Shown here: positions 26,775 through 35,780 of the stretch, one piece after another | How positions within the stretch are numbered: position 1 is the stretch's first letter | Layout: every line of letters starts with the position of its first letter | Assembly: GCF_000988205.1 (NCBI RefSeq) | Contig: NZ_LAYQ01000010.1 | Location: forward strand, 124,001 to 188,000 | Reading direction: 5' to 3' | Origin: Corynebacterium minutissimum | Lineage (GTDB): Bacteria; Actinomycetota; Actinomycetes; Mycobacteriales; Mycobacteriaceae | Length of the DNA stretch: 64,000 bases | Position numbers and translations under genes: made by a program | Notes under the pieces: generated by a model | What the model was told of the DNA's origin: nothing | The model's database searches: none | Seen by the model: the letters and a program-made list of their open reading frames with translations, nothing else

Positions 26775-28892
26775 CTAGCTGCTGCGCTTGACGGTTGCAG
26801 CAACCTCGCCTGGCTGGGTATGGCCCTCGCGAGCAATGTCGACTCCAGCGACTTGCTTGGCCGTCGGGCACACCACCGGGGTGATGAGGTTGACGCCGCG
26901 CTCGCGTAGCTTCTGCGCCTCCACCGCGATGATCGGCGTGCCGGCAGTGACGGTATCGCCCTTCTTAGCCAGGGCGGTGAAACCTTCGCCCTTGAGTTCC
27001 ACGGTGTCGATACCGATGTGAATGAGCAGGTCCAGCCCATCCGCGGTCTGCATGCCGAAGGCGTGGCGTGTCTTGAAGACCATGGTGATGGTGCCGTCTA
27101 CCGGGGCGCAGACGTCGAAGGCATCGACGGGATCCGGCATCACGGCGAAGCCTTCGCCCACCATGCCCTGCGCAAAGGAGGCATCCGGGACCTGGGAGAG
27201 CTCGACGACGTCTCCGGCGAACGGGGCACGCACGTCGACGTCCGTCTCACCGCTGACGCTCTTGGCGGAAGCGGCGCTGGCCGGCACGCTGGCTGCAGCA
27301 CCCGCGGCACCCGCCGTAGCCAGGACCGGGGAACCGTGGCGCAGCTGGTGGCTGACCTCGTCATACATGAACTGTACGGCCGGGCCCACGATGACCTGGA
27401 CGCTCTTCTCAGAGGGGTGAATCACGCCGGAGACGGCGGCGCGTTTGATCACGGAGTCATCGACAAGCGCGCGCTCCTTCACACCCACGCGCAGGCGCGT
27501 GGTGCAGTAGTCCAGTGAGTCAATGTTGTCCTTACCGCCGAGGCCTTCGATAATGCGGGCGGCATCGGCTGCGGTCTTGTCATCGCCGCTGACGGAATCC
27601 TCCGCGTCCTCGGCTTCGTCCTCGCCGCGGCCCGGGGTCTTAAGGTTGAGCCAGCCGATGAGGAAGTAGAAGATGACGAAGTAAAGGAAGAAGAAGCCCA
27701 CGCCCATGACCAGCAGCATGTACCACTTATTAGCCAGCGGGTTCTGCGAGGAGAGCAGCATGTCGACGAAACCTGCAGAGAAGCCGAAGCCCGCAGTCCA
27801 CTCCATGGTGGACGCGATGAAGACGGACAGGCCCATGAGCAACGCGTGCACCACGTAGAGCAGCGGAGCGACGAACATGAAGGAGAACTCCAGCGGCTCG
27901 GTCACGCCGGTGAAGAAGGAAGCCAAGGCGCCAGCAGCCATGAGCGAGCCGACGACCTTGCGCTTCTTCTTATCCGCGCGCAGGTACATCGCGAGCGCCG
28001 CGCCCGGCAGGCCGAACATCATGACTGGGAAGAAGCCCGCCTGGTAGCGGCCGACGACACCCTCGACCGTGCACTGACCGTTGGCCCAAATGCCCGGGCA
28101 GTCAGCGGCGGAGGTGGCGGCCGCGGCTGCCTCGATGGTCTTCTGGCCGGCCTGGAAGTTGCCGATGTCATTGATACCAATGACATCGAACCAGAAGACG
28201 GAGTTCAGCGCGTGGTGCAGGCCAGTCGGGATGAGCAGGCGGTTGGCCACGCCGTAGATGCCGGCACCCGCCGCGCCCAGGCCCTGGATAGAGGTACCGA
28301 AGTTAAAGAGCGCGTTGTAGATGAACGGCCACACGAAGTAGAGAATGCCGGAAATCACTATGGCGATGACGGCGGTAAGAATCGGTACGAGGCGCCGGCC
28401 TGAGAAGAAGGCCAGGAAGTCCGGCAGCTTGGTGCCGTGGAAGCGGTTATATACCCAGGCCGCCATGACGCCGGCGAGGATGCCGAAGAGGACGTTGCCG
28501 CCGCCCACGGCGTTCCAGCCTTCCGAGGCCCATTCCAGGGCTTCATCGCCGGTCAGCGCGGTGGGGTCTTCGATGCCGCGGTAGCCTGCCACGGCCTCCG
28601 GGCCGAGCAGCTTCATAAACGTGGCGAAGGCCAGGAAACCAGAGAGTGCCGCGGCACCGTTGGAATCCTTAGCCAGGCCGAAGGCAATGGCGATGGCGAA
28701 GATCCAGCCCAGGTTGGCCAGGACCGCGTCGCCGGAGCTGATCAGCAGCTGGGCGGCGAGGTTATCCGGGCCAGCCGCGCTGGAGATCCAGTAGCCAACA
28801 CCACTGAGGATCGCCGCGACGGGCAGCACCGCCACAGCGCCCATGAGGGCTTTTCCGAGCCGCTGCAGCGGCCCCATGACATCGATTTTCAT
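26775..28892 (-). CDS. nagE: PTS EIICBA permease, N-acetylglucosamine/glucose type
   Basis: The 705-residue protein has the order IIC-IIB-IIA. IIC spans about residues 1-420, with helices and the motif GVTEPLEFSF. IIB spans about 440-515, with the phosphocysteine in DSLDYCTTRLRV. IIA spans about 560-700, with the phosphohistidine in LLIHIGIDTVELKGEGF. It takes up and phosphorylates a hexose using phosphoenolpyruvate via EI and HPr. It starts 42 bases after nagB on the same strand, so N-acetylglucosamine is the likely substrate; glucose cannot be excluded because the family includes PtsG. Confidence 0.87.
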   Translation of the reverse strand: MKIDVMGPLQRLGKALMGAVAVLPVAAILSGVGYWISSAAGPDNLAAQLLISSGDAVLANLGWIFAIAIAFGLAKDSNGAAALSGFLAFATFMKLLGPEAVAGYRGIEDPTALTGDEALEWASEGWNAVGGGNVLFGILAGVMAAWVYNRFHGTKLPDFLAFFSGRRLVPILTAVIAIVISGILYFVWPFIYNALFNFGTSIQGLGAAGAGIYGVANRLLIPTGLHHALNSVFWFDVIGINDIGNFQAGQKTIEAAAAATSAADCPGIWANGQCTVEGVVGRYQAGFFPVMMFGLPGAALAMYLRADKKKRKVVGSLMAAGALASFFTGVTEPLEFSFMFVAPLLYVVHALLMGLSVFIASTMEWTAGFGFSAGFVDMLLSSQNPLANKWYMLLVMGVGFFFLYFVIFYFLIGWLNLKTPGRGEDEAEDAEDSVSGDDKTAADAARIIEGLGGKDNIDSLDYCTTRLRVGVKERALVDDSVIKRAAVSGVIHPSEKSVQVIVGPAVQFMYDEVSHQLRHGSPVLATAGAAGAAASVPASAASAKSVSGETDVDVRAPFAGDVVELSQVPDASFAQGMVGEGFAVMPDPVDAFDVCAPVDGTITMVFKTRHAFGMQTADGLDLLIHIGIDTVELKGEGFTALAKKGDTVTAGTPIIAVEAQKLRERGVNLITPVVCPTAKQVAGVDIAREGHTQPGEVAATVKRSS

Positions 28893-28934
28893 GCGAGGAG
28901 TCCTTTCACACTAGTAAGGAATTAGATGGAGTTT

Positions 28935-29714
28935 TTAGGAAAAGAGTGGGCGGTGCGGACGGTGCTTGTCCGCGAAAACGTAGTACTCGCGGTCCTCCAG
29001 CTGGGAGGCGGCGGCTTCATCGAGGATCACCGTGGCGCGCTGGTGCCACTGCAGGATCGACGCGGGGCAGTGCGCGGAGAGCGGGCCTTCCACCATGGCG
29101 TGGACCGCGCTGGCCTTGTTGCTGCCAGTGGCCAACAAGAGCAGGTGGCGGGCCTCACTGATGGTGCCCAATCCTTGGGTCAGCACGTGGCGCGGGACCT
29201 CGTCTTCGTTGTCAAAGAAGCGGGCATTGTCCTGCACGGTTTGCGGGTGCAGCGTCTTGATGCGGGTGCGTGATTGCAGGGAGCTCGACGGCTCGTTGAA
29301 GCCGACGTGCCCGTTGGCCCCGATGCCCAGCAGCTGGATGTCCACGCCGCCGGCATCACGGATGGCCTTGTCATAGGTGGCCGCGGCGGTGGCGGGGTCA
29401 TCGGAGTCACCAGCGGGGCTTTTTACCAGGTCATCATCGAAATCCACGTGGCTGGTGAATTCGCGGCGGATGGTGGAATAGTAGGACTGCTCGTGGGTAC
29501 GCTCCAGCCCGATGTATTCATCAAGCAGGAATGCGCGGCTGCGGGCAAAGCTCACCTCGCCGCGCTCATGGCGCGTAATGAGCTCCTTGTACATCGCTAC
29601 CGGGGTCGATCCTGTGGCCAGGCCCAAGGTGGCGCCGGCGTTGGCGTAGTGCGCGAAGATGTCAGCGGCCTCCACGGCCACTTCGGCCGGCGTGGAGCGG
29701 ATGAGGATTTCCAT
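28935..29714 (-). CDS. nagB: Glucosamine-6-phosphate deaminase
   Basis: The 259-residue protein has [17 protein letters not shown], the active-site region [18 protein letters not shown], and [13 protein letters not shown]. It converts glucosamine-6-phosphate to fructose-6-phosphate and ammonia. The ATG at 29714 has AGGAAGG upstream. Because of the frameshift in nagA, the frame given by the sequence runs from nagA straight through this ATG to 28935, producing an apparent 651-residue fusion. That fusion looks artefactual. Confidence 0.93.
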   Translation of the reverse strand: MEILIRSTPAEVAVEAADIFAHYANAGATLGLATGSTPVAMYKELITRHERGEVSFARSRAFLLDEYIGLERTHEQSYYSTIRREFTSHVDFDDDLVKSPAGDSDDPATAAATYDKAIRDAGGVDIQLLGIGANGHVGFNEPSSSLQSRTRIKTLHPQTVQDNARFFDNEDEVPRHVLTQGLGTISEARHLLLLATGSNKASAVHAMVEGPLSAHCPASILQWHQRATVILDEAAASQLEDREYYVFADKHRPHRPLFS

Positions 29715-29733
29715 GAGATGCCTTCCTGTGTGT

Positions 29734-30890
29734 TTAAGAGAGTGGGATGTCCGCGCCGTCGACGATGACGCGCACCGGTTGGTAGTGAGAGTTAAGGCCA
29801 ACCAGGTTGCGCGCGCGCCAACCGCGATGCGGCCTAGATTCGTCTCCCCCAACACGTCGGCTGCCGTGGTGGAGGTAAAACGCACCGCCTCGCCCAGACC
29901 ATGGCGCTCGGCGAAGCTGGCGAATTGCTGGGACAATGTAGAGGTGCCGCCCGCGATAGCACCGCTGGGCACGCGCGCGACTCCCCCGCTCACGGTGACA
30001 GGCAGCGAACCCAGCTCATAGTCACCGTCGGCCATGCCGGCCGCCGCCATGGCATCAGTGATGGCGAAGGCGCAGTGACTGTGAGCCATGTCCACGGCGC
30101 CGTCAACAAGATGCACACCATCTGCGATGAGCTCGACGGACACATCCCCCGCCTTCGCTGCGGTGAGCAAAGCCGCTACCGGGCCCGGCGCGCGGTGGTG
30201 AATAGAAGGCATGCCATTAAAGAGGTGCGTTCCAGTCACGGTCAGGCCGAGCTCCTTAGCCTTGGCGATAACGCTCAGCGTGGTGTCATAATCGGCCTCG
30301 GTGTGGCCCAGGCTGGCGATGATGCCATGCTCCGCGCAGACGTCGAGCAGCTTGTCGACGTTCTCCGTTTCCGGCGCGAAGGTAATCGAACGCAGGTGGC
30401 CGCGGGCCGCGGCGATGACCGCGCGGAAGAAGTCCGGGTCACCGGGCACGATGCGCGAGGGGTCCTGTGCGCCGCATTTGGCCGCAGCGATGAAGGGGCC
30501 CTCCATGTGGATTCCGGCGATCTCGCCTTCTTCAGCCAGCTGGGCTAAAAGCTCCGCCCGGGCGCAGAGTTCTTCTTGCGTGCCGGAGACCAAGCTGGCC
30601 AGCAGTGTCGTTGTGCCGTGCGCGCGGTGGAAGCGGGCGGCGGCTAGGCACTGCTCGTAGTCGCCGTTGGGGAATCCCCCGCCGTTGCCGCCGTGGTTGT
30701 GTAGGTCCACGAAGCCGGGCACCCACAGCAACGCATCCGAGTCCCCGGCGCGCCAGGCAGCCTCGGCTTGGGGGACGTCGCCAAGCACTATGCCCTCAAT
30801 ACTCTCCCCGAACGTGACGGCCCCAGCGCGCAGCTCGAAGTTTTCATCAATATAGAGGCCCTCGACGTGGCCTTTCTCCTTTGTCTGCAT
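29734..30890 (-). CDS. nagA: N-acetylglucosamine-6-phosphate deacetylase, frameshifted near the end
   Basis: NagA removes acetate from GlcNAc-6-phosphate. Metal and active-site features are present: [47 protein letters not shown] and the aspartate in [12 protein letters not shown]. The last 25 residues are shifted at a (GC)5 run at 29809-29818. Removing one GC gives [20 protein letters not shown] and a stop at 29734, a 384-residue protein of normal length, which then ends 19 bases before nagB. As written, the frame continues into nagB. It is the first gene of the operon nagA-nagB-PTS. Confidence 0.92.
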
Positions 30891-31067
30891 GGTTCATTCG
30901 GTCCCGCTTGTACGGGCTGACGTGGCGCAGCCCGGTTGACAATTCACTTGAAATTTATCAGGGCTACCAATTTTTGTGAACCACACTTCCTCCGAAGGGG
31001 GTGTGTGAGCGCAGATGGCTTTTAGCGCGTTAGGTGCACCGCGCGGAATGTCGAAAGGCCCGGCGAG

Positions 31068-31946
31068 CTACCAGCCACGGGTGACCACTCGGTCCCAAAG
31101 CGCGTTGCTCGCTAGCTCACCGGCGCCCGCTGGTGAGGTGCCAACGAACACATCTCTCGCATCAGGATCATCAGCAAGAATGTAGCGGAACCACGCGGTG
31201 GCGTAACTGTCCCCGAACTCTAGAACGTCCTTGTGGTCCGCGCCCAGGCGGCGGGCAATGATTGCCGGACCACCAGCTGATTCAAAGTTCTCCTGCAAGT
31301 CTGACCACGGACTAACAAGCCAGCGGTCCGAACGGCCATCGCTCGTCATCAGGAATAGCGGTTCCTCTACGTCAGCCGTGTTGTAGTCCCAGTCATTGGA
31401 CTGTGCCACTTTGTGGGAGGCCGGGCTCGCCGCATACACAGCTGCTACCTCCGTGTGGGCCGCAGCGTTGATGGCACCCGCACCACCCTGTGAGTGGCCA
31501 AAAATGCCGACTCGTGATCGGTCCGCACGAGAATCCAGTTCCGGCAAGCGCTCAATCAAGTGCACGACATTCTCTCCTGTACCTGTGTGGGGAGTCTCAT
31601 CGCCGACAACCACGAAGCCCCAACTAGCCAGGTGCTCCGCCACGGGCAGGTAGCTGCTCAGCGGCGTGTTCGTGCCATTAGCCATGACCGCCGCCGGAAA
31701 CGGTCCCGCGCCTGTCGGTGCCGCGATGGTCACGTCGCCATCACGCCGCACGTCGACCTCGTGCGGCCCCTCGCCCGCAAACGACGCTTCCAGCGGGCCA
31801 CCTGTCTCAGCGCTATATCCGGCAGCCACGCCGTCATCACCGGTCACGCTGTCTGCGTCCACCCACTGCATGAATCCCACAAACCCTACAAACGCCACCA
31901 CAATCACGGCCACCACGGCAATCATGCCAACCACAAGCTTTTTCAT
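31068..31946 (-). CDS. Membrane-anchored alpha/beta hydrolase (PET-hydrolase/chlorophyllase-like fold)
   Basis: The 292-residue protein has an uncleaved-looking hydrophobic N-terminus (MKKLVVGMIAVVAVIVVAFV, with more to about residue 27) and a hydrolase domain with the nucleophile in GIFGHSQGGAGA, an oxyanion region near VMANGTNTP and a C-terminal histidine near ADHKDVLEFGDS. Family members hydrolyse esters; the layout resembles the dienelactone hydrolase/chlorophyllase clan. The ATG at 31946 is chosen since the frame to 32018 adds a non-hydrophobic leader. It is not obviously tied to its neighbours; nagA lies 177 bases away and the accessory island begins next to it. Confidence 0.8.
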   Translation of the reverse strand: MKKLVVGMIAVVAVIVVAFVGFVGFMQWVDADSVTGDDGVAAGYSAETGGPLEASFAGEGPHEVDVRRDGDVTIAAPTGAGPFPAAVMANGTNTPLSSYLPVAEHLASWGFVVVGDETPHTGTGENVVHLIERLPELDSRADRSRVGIFGHSQGGAGAINAAAHTEVAAVYAASPASHKVAQSNDWDYNTADVEEPLFLMTSDGRSDRWLVSPWSDLQENFESAGGPAIIARRLGADHKDVLEFGDSYATAWFRYILADDPDARDVFVGTSPAGAGELASNALWDRVVTRGW

Positions 31947-32102
31947 GCTCTGTATTGTGTTTCGCACGAGAGCGAAGGTCACTAGCGCTAGCACTACTTT
32001 TTCCTGTACACAGTGCAAGAGCTGCCTCCGCTACGCCCTTGAAATGAGAGACTCACATCATTACCTTGTTGTATGTAATCGTCATCACATATGGGAGAAA
32101 TA

Positions 32103-32192
32103 ATGCTTACCTCCGAAACGCTTTCCGAAGTAGTCACAGTAGGAGGTTCAGGTCCGTTCAGCGGCCAGGGCAACGAAACAGTTGCAGCCTAA
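32103..32192 (+). CDS. 29-residue peptide abutting an MFS exporter, candidate modified or secreted peptide precursor
   Basis: An ATG at 32103 with a strong ribosome binding site (GGGAGA, 5 bases upstream) opens 29 codons, and the stop TAA touches the ATG of the MFS gene (TAAATG). The peptide begins MLTSETLSEVV, an acidic leader-like half, and ends with a glycine-rich half TVGGSGPFSGQGNETVAA without cysteine, lysine or arginine. This split, plus a directly coupled exporter, is typical of ribosomally made peptide natural products or signal peptides. No modification enzyme is seen nearby, though an IS element lies just past the exporter gene. The MFS gene has no ribosome binding site of its own, so it depends on translation of this peptide. 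The class is unknown. Confidence 0.65.
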   Translation: MLTSETLSEVVTVGGSGPFSGQGNETVAA

Positions 32193-33431
32193 ATGCATCC
32201 CCCTAGAAACAGTGGTGACGAAGGACTTTCATCTATCTACACCTTGACCGCCACATATTTTTTATTGTCAGTGTGCGGGTCAATGACCAGCCTCTCGATT
32301 TCACTCCACTTCGCCGAACTCAACAAAGGCGAACTGTTGGTGGCAAGCATCTTCATCTCGGGTACTTGCGCTCAAGTTTTTGCAGTCCCCTTTCTGGCCC
32401 CACTCTTCAACAAATTCAACAGCTATCACATTGCGCTTGCTGCACTCTTCTTAGATCTTCTGGGCCTGTTATCAATGGCAGCCTATCCAGAGCCATTGAT
32501 CCTCATTGTCGGAAATCTCGTCACCGCATGCTTAAGCGGACTGTCAATTCCATCCATTTTCACCATCGCTGACTCTCAGGTCGGCGAAGGACAGCAGGCG
32601 AAAGCCTTCTCCCTCTTGGACACAGCCCGACTTGGCAGTGGATTCCTTGGACCACCTCTAGGTGGATTACTACTGGACCAAAGAAACCTGCAGACAGCGC
32701 TCTTCGTTGAAGCTTGCGCCGTTGGAGTCTCGCTACTTGCTTTTTATTTCCTTTATAAATCCTCGCCCCCGAAAACACTGCTTCATTCAGAAACCAAAGA
32801 TTCTTCACCGAGTTTTCTCCAGAAGGTCCTCGAAGCACCTTCCCTTTTGCTGAAGAATAGAAGCGCTCGGTCCGCGTTAACCAGCATTTGGGGAGCAATT
32901 ATCTGCACCTCGATTTTCAACGTTTCGCTTGTCTTCTATGCGACACAGACCCTCCACGTCAGCGGTACGTTATATGCCATCATTGCCCAAGCATTTATCG
33001 TGGGCCGCATCTTTGGCGCACGGCTTTCAGCTCGCCTTCACTCACAGAACGCTGGGAAAGTCCTGGCCGGGGCAGGATTCGCTATGGGGTGTTTCATAGC
33101 TTTACCTGGACTATTTCCCTCATTGTGGCTCTGCATCCCATGTTTCCTCCTGGGCGGAGTCTGCAATGCTGCTCAGGTGGCCGCACTACGCATAATCGTT
33201 GTCGGATCCGTACCTGATGAAGTGAAACCCAAAGCCCTTTCTACGATGGGTTCAATTAACAGCTCCGCAATGCTTATTGGATACATCATCGGGGCACCTG
33301 TTGTAAGTGCCATCGGCCCAGCTGCGGCCCTTGTCGTATCAGGGTTTGGCACCTCTATCCTCACTCTGGGGCCAATTCTGAAGACCACCATGTACGGTGC
33401 CTCCGGTGACCAAGACTACGACAACAAATAG
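32193..33431 (+). CDS. MFS transporter, probable exporter
   Basis: The 412-residue protein has about 12 hydrophobic helices and the general layout of the major facilitator superfamily, with a central hydrophilic loop (about residues 190-215, SSPPKTLLHSETKDSSPS). The DTARLGSGFLGPPLGGLLLD segment is typical of MFS drug-efflux permeases. Codon and base use are clearly less GC-rich than in the core genes, a sign of acquisition. Translation appears coupled to the 29-residue peptide gene that ends at its start codon, so the peptide or its product is the best guess for cargo. Self-resistance or drug efflux is the alternative. Confidence 0.82.
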   Translation: MHPPRNSGDEGLSSIYTLTATYFLLSVCGSMTSLSISLHFAELNKGELLVASIFISGTCAQVFAVPFLAPLFNKFNSYHIALAALFLDLLGLLSMAAYPEPLILIVGNLVTACLSGLSIPSIFTIADSQVGEGQQAKAFSLLDTARLGSGFLGPPLGGLLLDQRNLQTALFVEACAVGVSLLAFYFLYKSSPPKTLLHSETKDSSPSFLQKVLEAPSLLLKNRSARSALTSIWGAIICTSIFNVSLVFYATQTLHVSGTLYAIIAQAFIVGRIFGARLSARLHSQNAGKVLAGAGFAMGCFIALPGLFPSLWLCIPCFLLGGVCNAAQVAALRIIVVGSVPDEVKPKALSTMGSINSSAMLIGYIIGAPVVSAIGPAAALVVSGFGTSILTLGPILKTTMYGASGDQDYDNK

Positions 33432-33556
33432 CATTCAATTCTGTAGTAAATCTACTGTCAGATGCGAGTTTTTGGTACCGCTGTGTTCAGAAGACTGAAA
33501 TGGTAGCGGTGTGGTGAGGGGCCTGACCCCCGGAAAGTAGACACGTCGGGGGTTAG

Positions 33557-34453
33557 CTATGCTGCTTGGGCCAGTGTAGCTGATGTGAATGCTTCGAAGG
33601 TATCGGGGGCTAGAAGATTGCACCAGGAGTGTCGTCTACGGGTGTTGTAGCGCATGCACCATCGGAAGACTTCTTGGCGGCAGCTGATGGGATTGTCAAA
33701 GACTTTCCGATCACGCAGAACTTCACGCTTTAGAGTGGCGTTAAACGATTCTGCCAGGGCATTATCGGCACTCGTTCCCACCGCTCCCATGGATTGGCGA
33801 ACACCAAGCTGGGTGCAGTGGTCCCTAAATGCTTGTGAGGTGTACACACTGCCGTGATCAGAATGGAAAATTGCCCCTTTCAGGCTTCCGCGGACTTTCC
33901 TTGCATGAGATAAAGCTTCGATAACCAGCGATACCCGCATGTGATCGGCGAGTGCATGGCCGACAAGTTTGCGCGAGTAGACGTCGATGACCGTGGCCAG
34001 GTACATGTTCTTGCCGCCCTTACACGGCAGGTAGGTGATATCGCCTACGTAGACGTGGTTCGGCCTATCAGCTGTGAATCTGCGGCCTACTAAGTCTGGC
34101 ATGACTCGGTGGCCAAACTTTCGTCTGGTGGTGATGCATCGACGGCGTTTAGTAAAGCCTTTCAGCCCCATGGATTTCATGATGCGTGCGACCTTCTTGT
34201 GATTTATCGGAGGAAAGTCCGTATCGTCGTTGAGACTTGCAGCGATGCGTTTAGCACCATAAAGCCCGTGCTCATCATCGAAGATGGTCTTGATTCTCGC
34301 ACCAATAAGGGCATCGGAACACGTCTTTAACCTGCGTTTTTCGCGGGTGTTGGCCCATTTGTAGAACGAGGAGCGATTGAGCTTTAACACGTGGCACATC
34401 CGCTTGACCGAGTATTCGGTTCGATGGTCATCGACAAACTGGAAGCGGATTAC
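33557..34453 (-). CDS. IS3-family transposase OrfB (DDE integrase part)
   Basis: From the ATG at 34399 the product has 280 residues; the frame is open back to about 34453 (FVDDHRTEYSVKRM), as expected for a product made by -1 frameshifting from orfA. It has an N-terminal HTH_21-like part (SSFYKWANTREKRRL, HGLYGAKRIAASLN) and the rve integrase core with the DDE residues in YVGDITYLP, FHSDHGSVYTS and ALAESFNATLKREVL. It appears intact and could still be active. Confidence 0.9.
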   Translation of the reverse strand, partial: VIRFQFVDDHRTEYSVKRMCHVLKLNRSSFYKWANTREKRRLKTCSDALIGARIKTIFDDEHGLYGAKRIAASLNDDTDFPPINHKKVARIMKSMGLKGFTKRRRCITTRRKFGHRVMPDLVGRRFTADRPNHVYVGDITYLPCKGGKNMYLATVIDVYSRKLVGHALADHMRVSLVIEALSHARKVRGSLKGAIFHSDHGSVYTSQAFRDHCTQLGVRQSMGAVGTSADNALAESFNATLKREVLRDRKVFDNPISCRQEVFRWCMRYNTRRRHSWCNLLAPDTFEAFTSATLAQAA

Positions 34454-34749
34454 CAGCGTGTCTCTTCGGCAAAATATTTCGCGGCCTTGCGCAGGATGTC
34501 GCGTTCTTCACGAAGCTTCGAGACTTCTTTTTCTAGCTGGCGGATCCGTTCAGAATCAGTCGTCGCCTTCGCCTTGTCACGCATGGTCTTCGTGCGGGCA
34601 CGCTTGCCGGTGCCGTACTGCTTAAGCCAGGAATAAAGTGAGGAACGATTGACTCCAAGCTCTGCTGAAGCCGCGTGAAGTGAGAGGTCCTCATTGTTTT
34701 CGTAGAGGGCCACAGCATCACGTTTGAACTGTTCGGAGTACCTAGGCAT
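34450..34749 (-). CDS. IS3-family transposase OrfA (HTH part)
   Basis: The 99-residue protein has a helix-turn-helix (YSEQFKRDAVALYENNED, AELGVNRSSLYSWLKQYG) and a leucine-zipper coiled coil (SERIRQLEKEVSKLREERDI). It ends in RKAAKYFAEETRW, the usual place where ribosomes slip into orfB. It binds the ends of the element and joins with OrfB to make the full transposase. Confidence 0.9.
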   Translation of the reverse strand: MPRYSEQFKRDAVALYENNEDLSLHAASAELGVNRSSLYSWLKQYGTGKRARTKTMRDKAKATTDSERIRQLEKEVSKLREERDILRKAAKYFAEETRW

Positions 34750-34822
34750 GGTGGTAGATTACCTTTCTTCCCAACCCAACCGGGCTGGATATCAGGTGTC
34801 TACCAAACAGGGGTCAGGTCCT

Positions 34823-35269
34823 ATCGTCGGACAAAGCCACCTACCACAGGTCATCGACGCCATGTTTAATACAGACCAGCTCGAAGCGGAGTCCAAGCGC
34901 CTAGACGAGAAAATCCGCGCTCTTGCCAGCGAGATTGAATCATTGGTTGCAGAAAATCAGCGGGTAGCGCAAGACCAGGACCAATACCCCGCCCGCTACA
35001 CCCAGCTAGAAGCGCGATACCAGAAAACCCTGGGCCGCAAACAAGCCATCGAGGCCGAGATTGCTGCCAAGAGTGCCAAGGCCACTGCGATCAAAACCGC
35101 CTACACCCAGTTGGCCGACAAGCCCATCCAGCATTTTCAACCATCCCAGTGGACAGCGCTTATCGACCATGCCGTTATCGGAGCCAACGAGATCCAGTTC
35201 GTCTTCAGAATCGGCACTGAAATCACCGTGCCTATTGCTAGCAGGCTGCCAGTTTCTTCCACTTCCTGA
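34823..35269 (+). pseudogene. Large serine recombinase C-terminal remnant
   Basis: The frame right of the IS element reads PQVIDAMFNTDQLEAESKRL, DEKIRALASEIESLVAENQR, then a long coiled coil (LEARYQKTLGRKQAIEAEI) and WTALIDHAVIGANEIQFVF-RIGTEITV. This is the characteristic C-terminal coiled coil and end of large serine recombinases or resolvases. The catalytic N-terminal and recombinase domains are missing, removed at the IS junction at 34822. It is a relic of an integrated element next to tRNA-Thr. Confidence 0.65.
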
Positions 35270-35756
35270 TTTTGGTGCGAAACGTCGTAAATGGCGCGAC
35301 GGTGTTGATATGCACCCATTTCCACACCGGCCACGCCGACGGGGTGGAAGAAGCCCACGCACGCTGACCCGAACTAAACAATTCTGATTCGGTTAGACCG
35401 CCCACCATTTTGACTATCTCACCAAGCAGGATCTTGAACCTGTCGATCAAATCCTCAGTAGATACCTGCTCCCAGCGTTGGTAGAACGATTCATACAATC
35501 CGCCCAGTTGATTCCACTTAAAACCAGGTGCCGGAGTCACCACGTCAAGACCGGCTTGTTCGTCACGTTCCCAGCCGAGCAGTAATTCCATCCAGCCAAG
35601 CTGGTAGGCGATCATCTGCCGGGGCGTGCGGTCAACACCGTCAACCAGCCGGTCCCAACCATCGCCAGGAACGCCTACGAACTCGCCGATAAAAAGTTCG
35701 CCACGCTTAGTAATCTCTGCGGCTAGTTCATCGCCGGACGCATACGATCTCACCAC
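35238..35756 (-). CDS. ClbS/DfsB-family (DUF1706) four-helix-bundle protein
   Basis: The 172-residue protein has the pattern of the ClbS/DfsB family: an N-terminal helix ELAAEITKRGELFIGEF, then DRTPRQMIAYQLGWMELLLG, GFKWNQLGGLYESFYQRW, and a C-terminal WPVWKWVHINTVAPFTTFRT. ClbS protects colibactin producers by opening the toxin's cyclopropane; most other members are uncharacterised. The gene lies on the other strand and overlaps the end of the recombinase remnant by 32 bases. It is likely cargo of the former mobile element. A true resistance role is not shown. Confidence 0.8.
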   Translation of the reverse strand: MVRSYASGDELAAEITKRGELFIGEFVGVPGDGWDRLVDGVDRTPRQMIAYQLGWMELLLGWERDEQAGLDVVTPAPGFKWNQLGGLYESFYQRWEQVSTEDLIDRFKILLGEIVKMVGGLTESELFSSGQRAWASSTPSAWPVWKWVHINTVAPFTTFRTKIRKWKKLAAC

Positions 35757-35780
35757 ACACCTCCTCGTGAAACGGCCTTA

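Larger units (their letters stand above)
33519..34821 (-). mobile_element. IS3-family insertion sequence, about 1.3 kb
   Basis: The element is bounded by imperfect 26-bp inverted repeats: GGGCCTGACCCCCGGAAAGT at 33519 onward, and the inverse of GGACCTGACCCCTGTTTGGT ending at 34821, with 20 of 26 positions matching and both ending in GTAGACAC. It contains orfA and orfB in the usual IS3 arrangement. The flanking bases do not show a target duplication (GAG on the left, TAT on the right), so one flank was probably lost by deletion or recombination. Confidence 0.88.

Noticed and set aside
28935..30890. Bifunctional NagA-NagB enzyme of 651 residues
   Set aside because: The joint sequence ([14 protein letters not shown] to KHTGRHL) matches neither family, while removing one GC restores a normal NagA end and stop before nagB with its own ribosome binding site.
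32103..32192. Lasso peptide precursor
   Set aside because: The TVG segment could mimic a leader Thr at -2, but no Asp or Glu lies at core position 7-9 and no lasso cyclase or protease gene is nearby.
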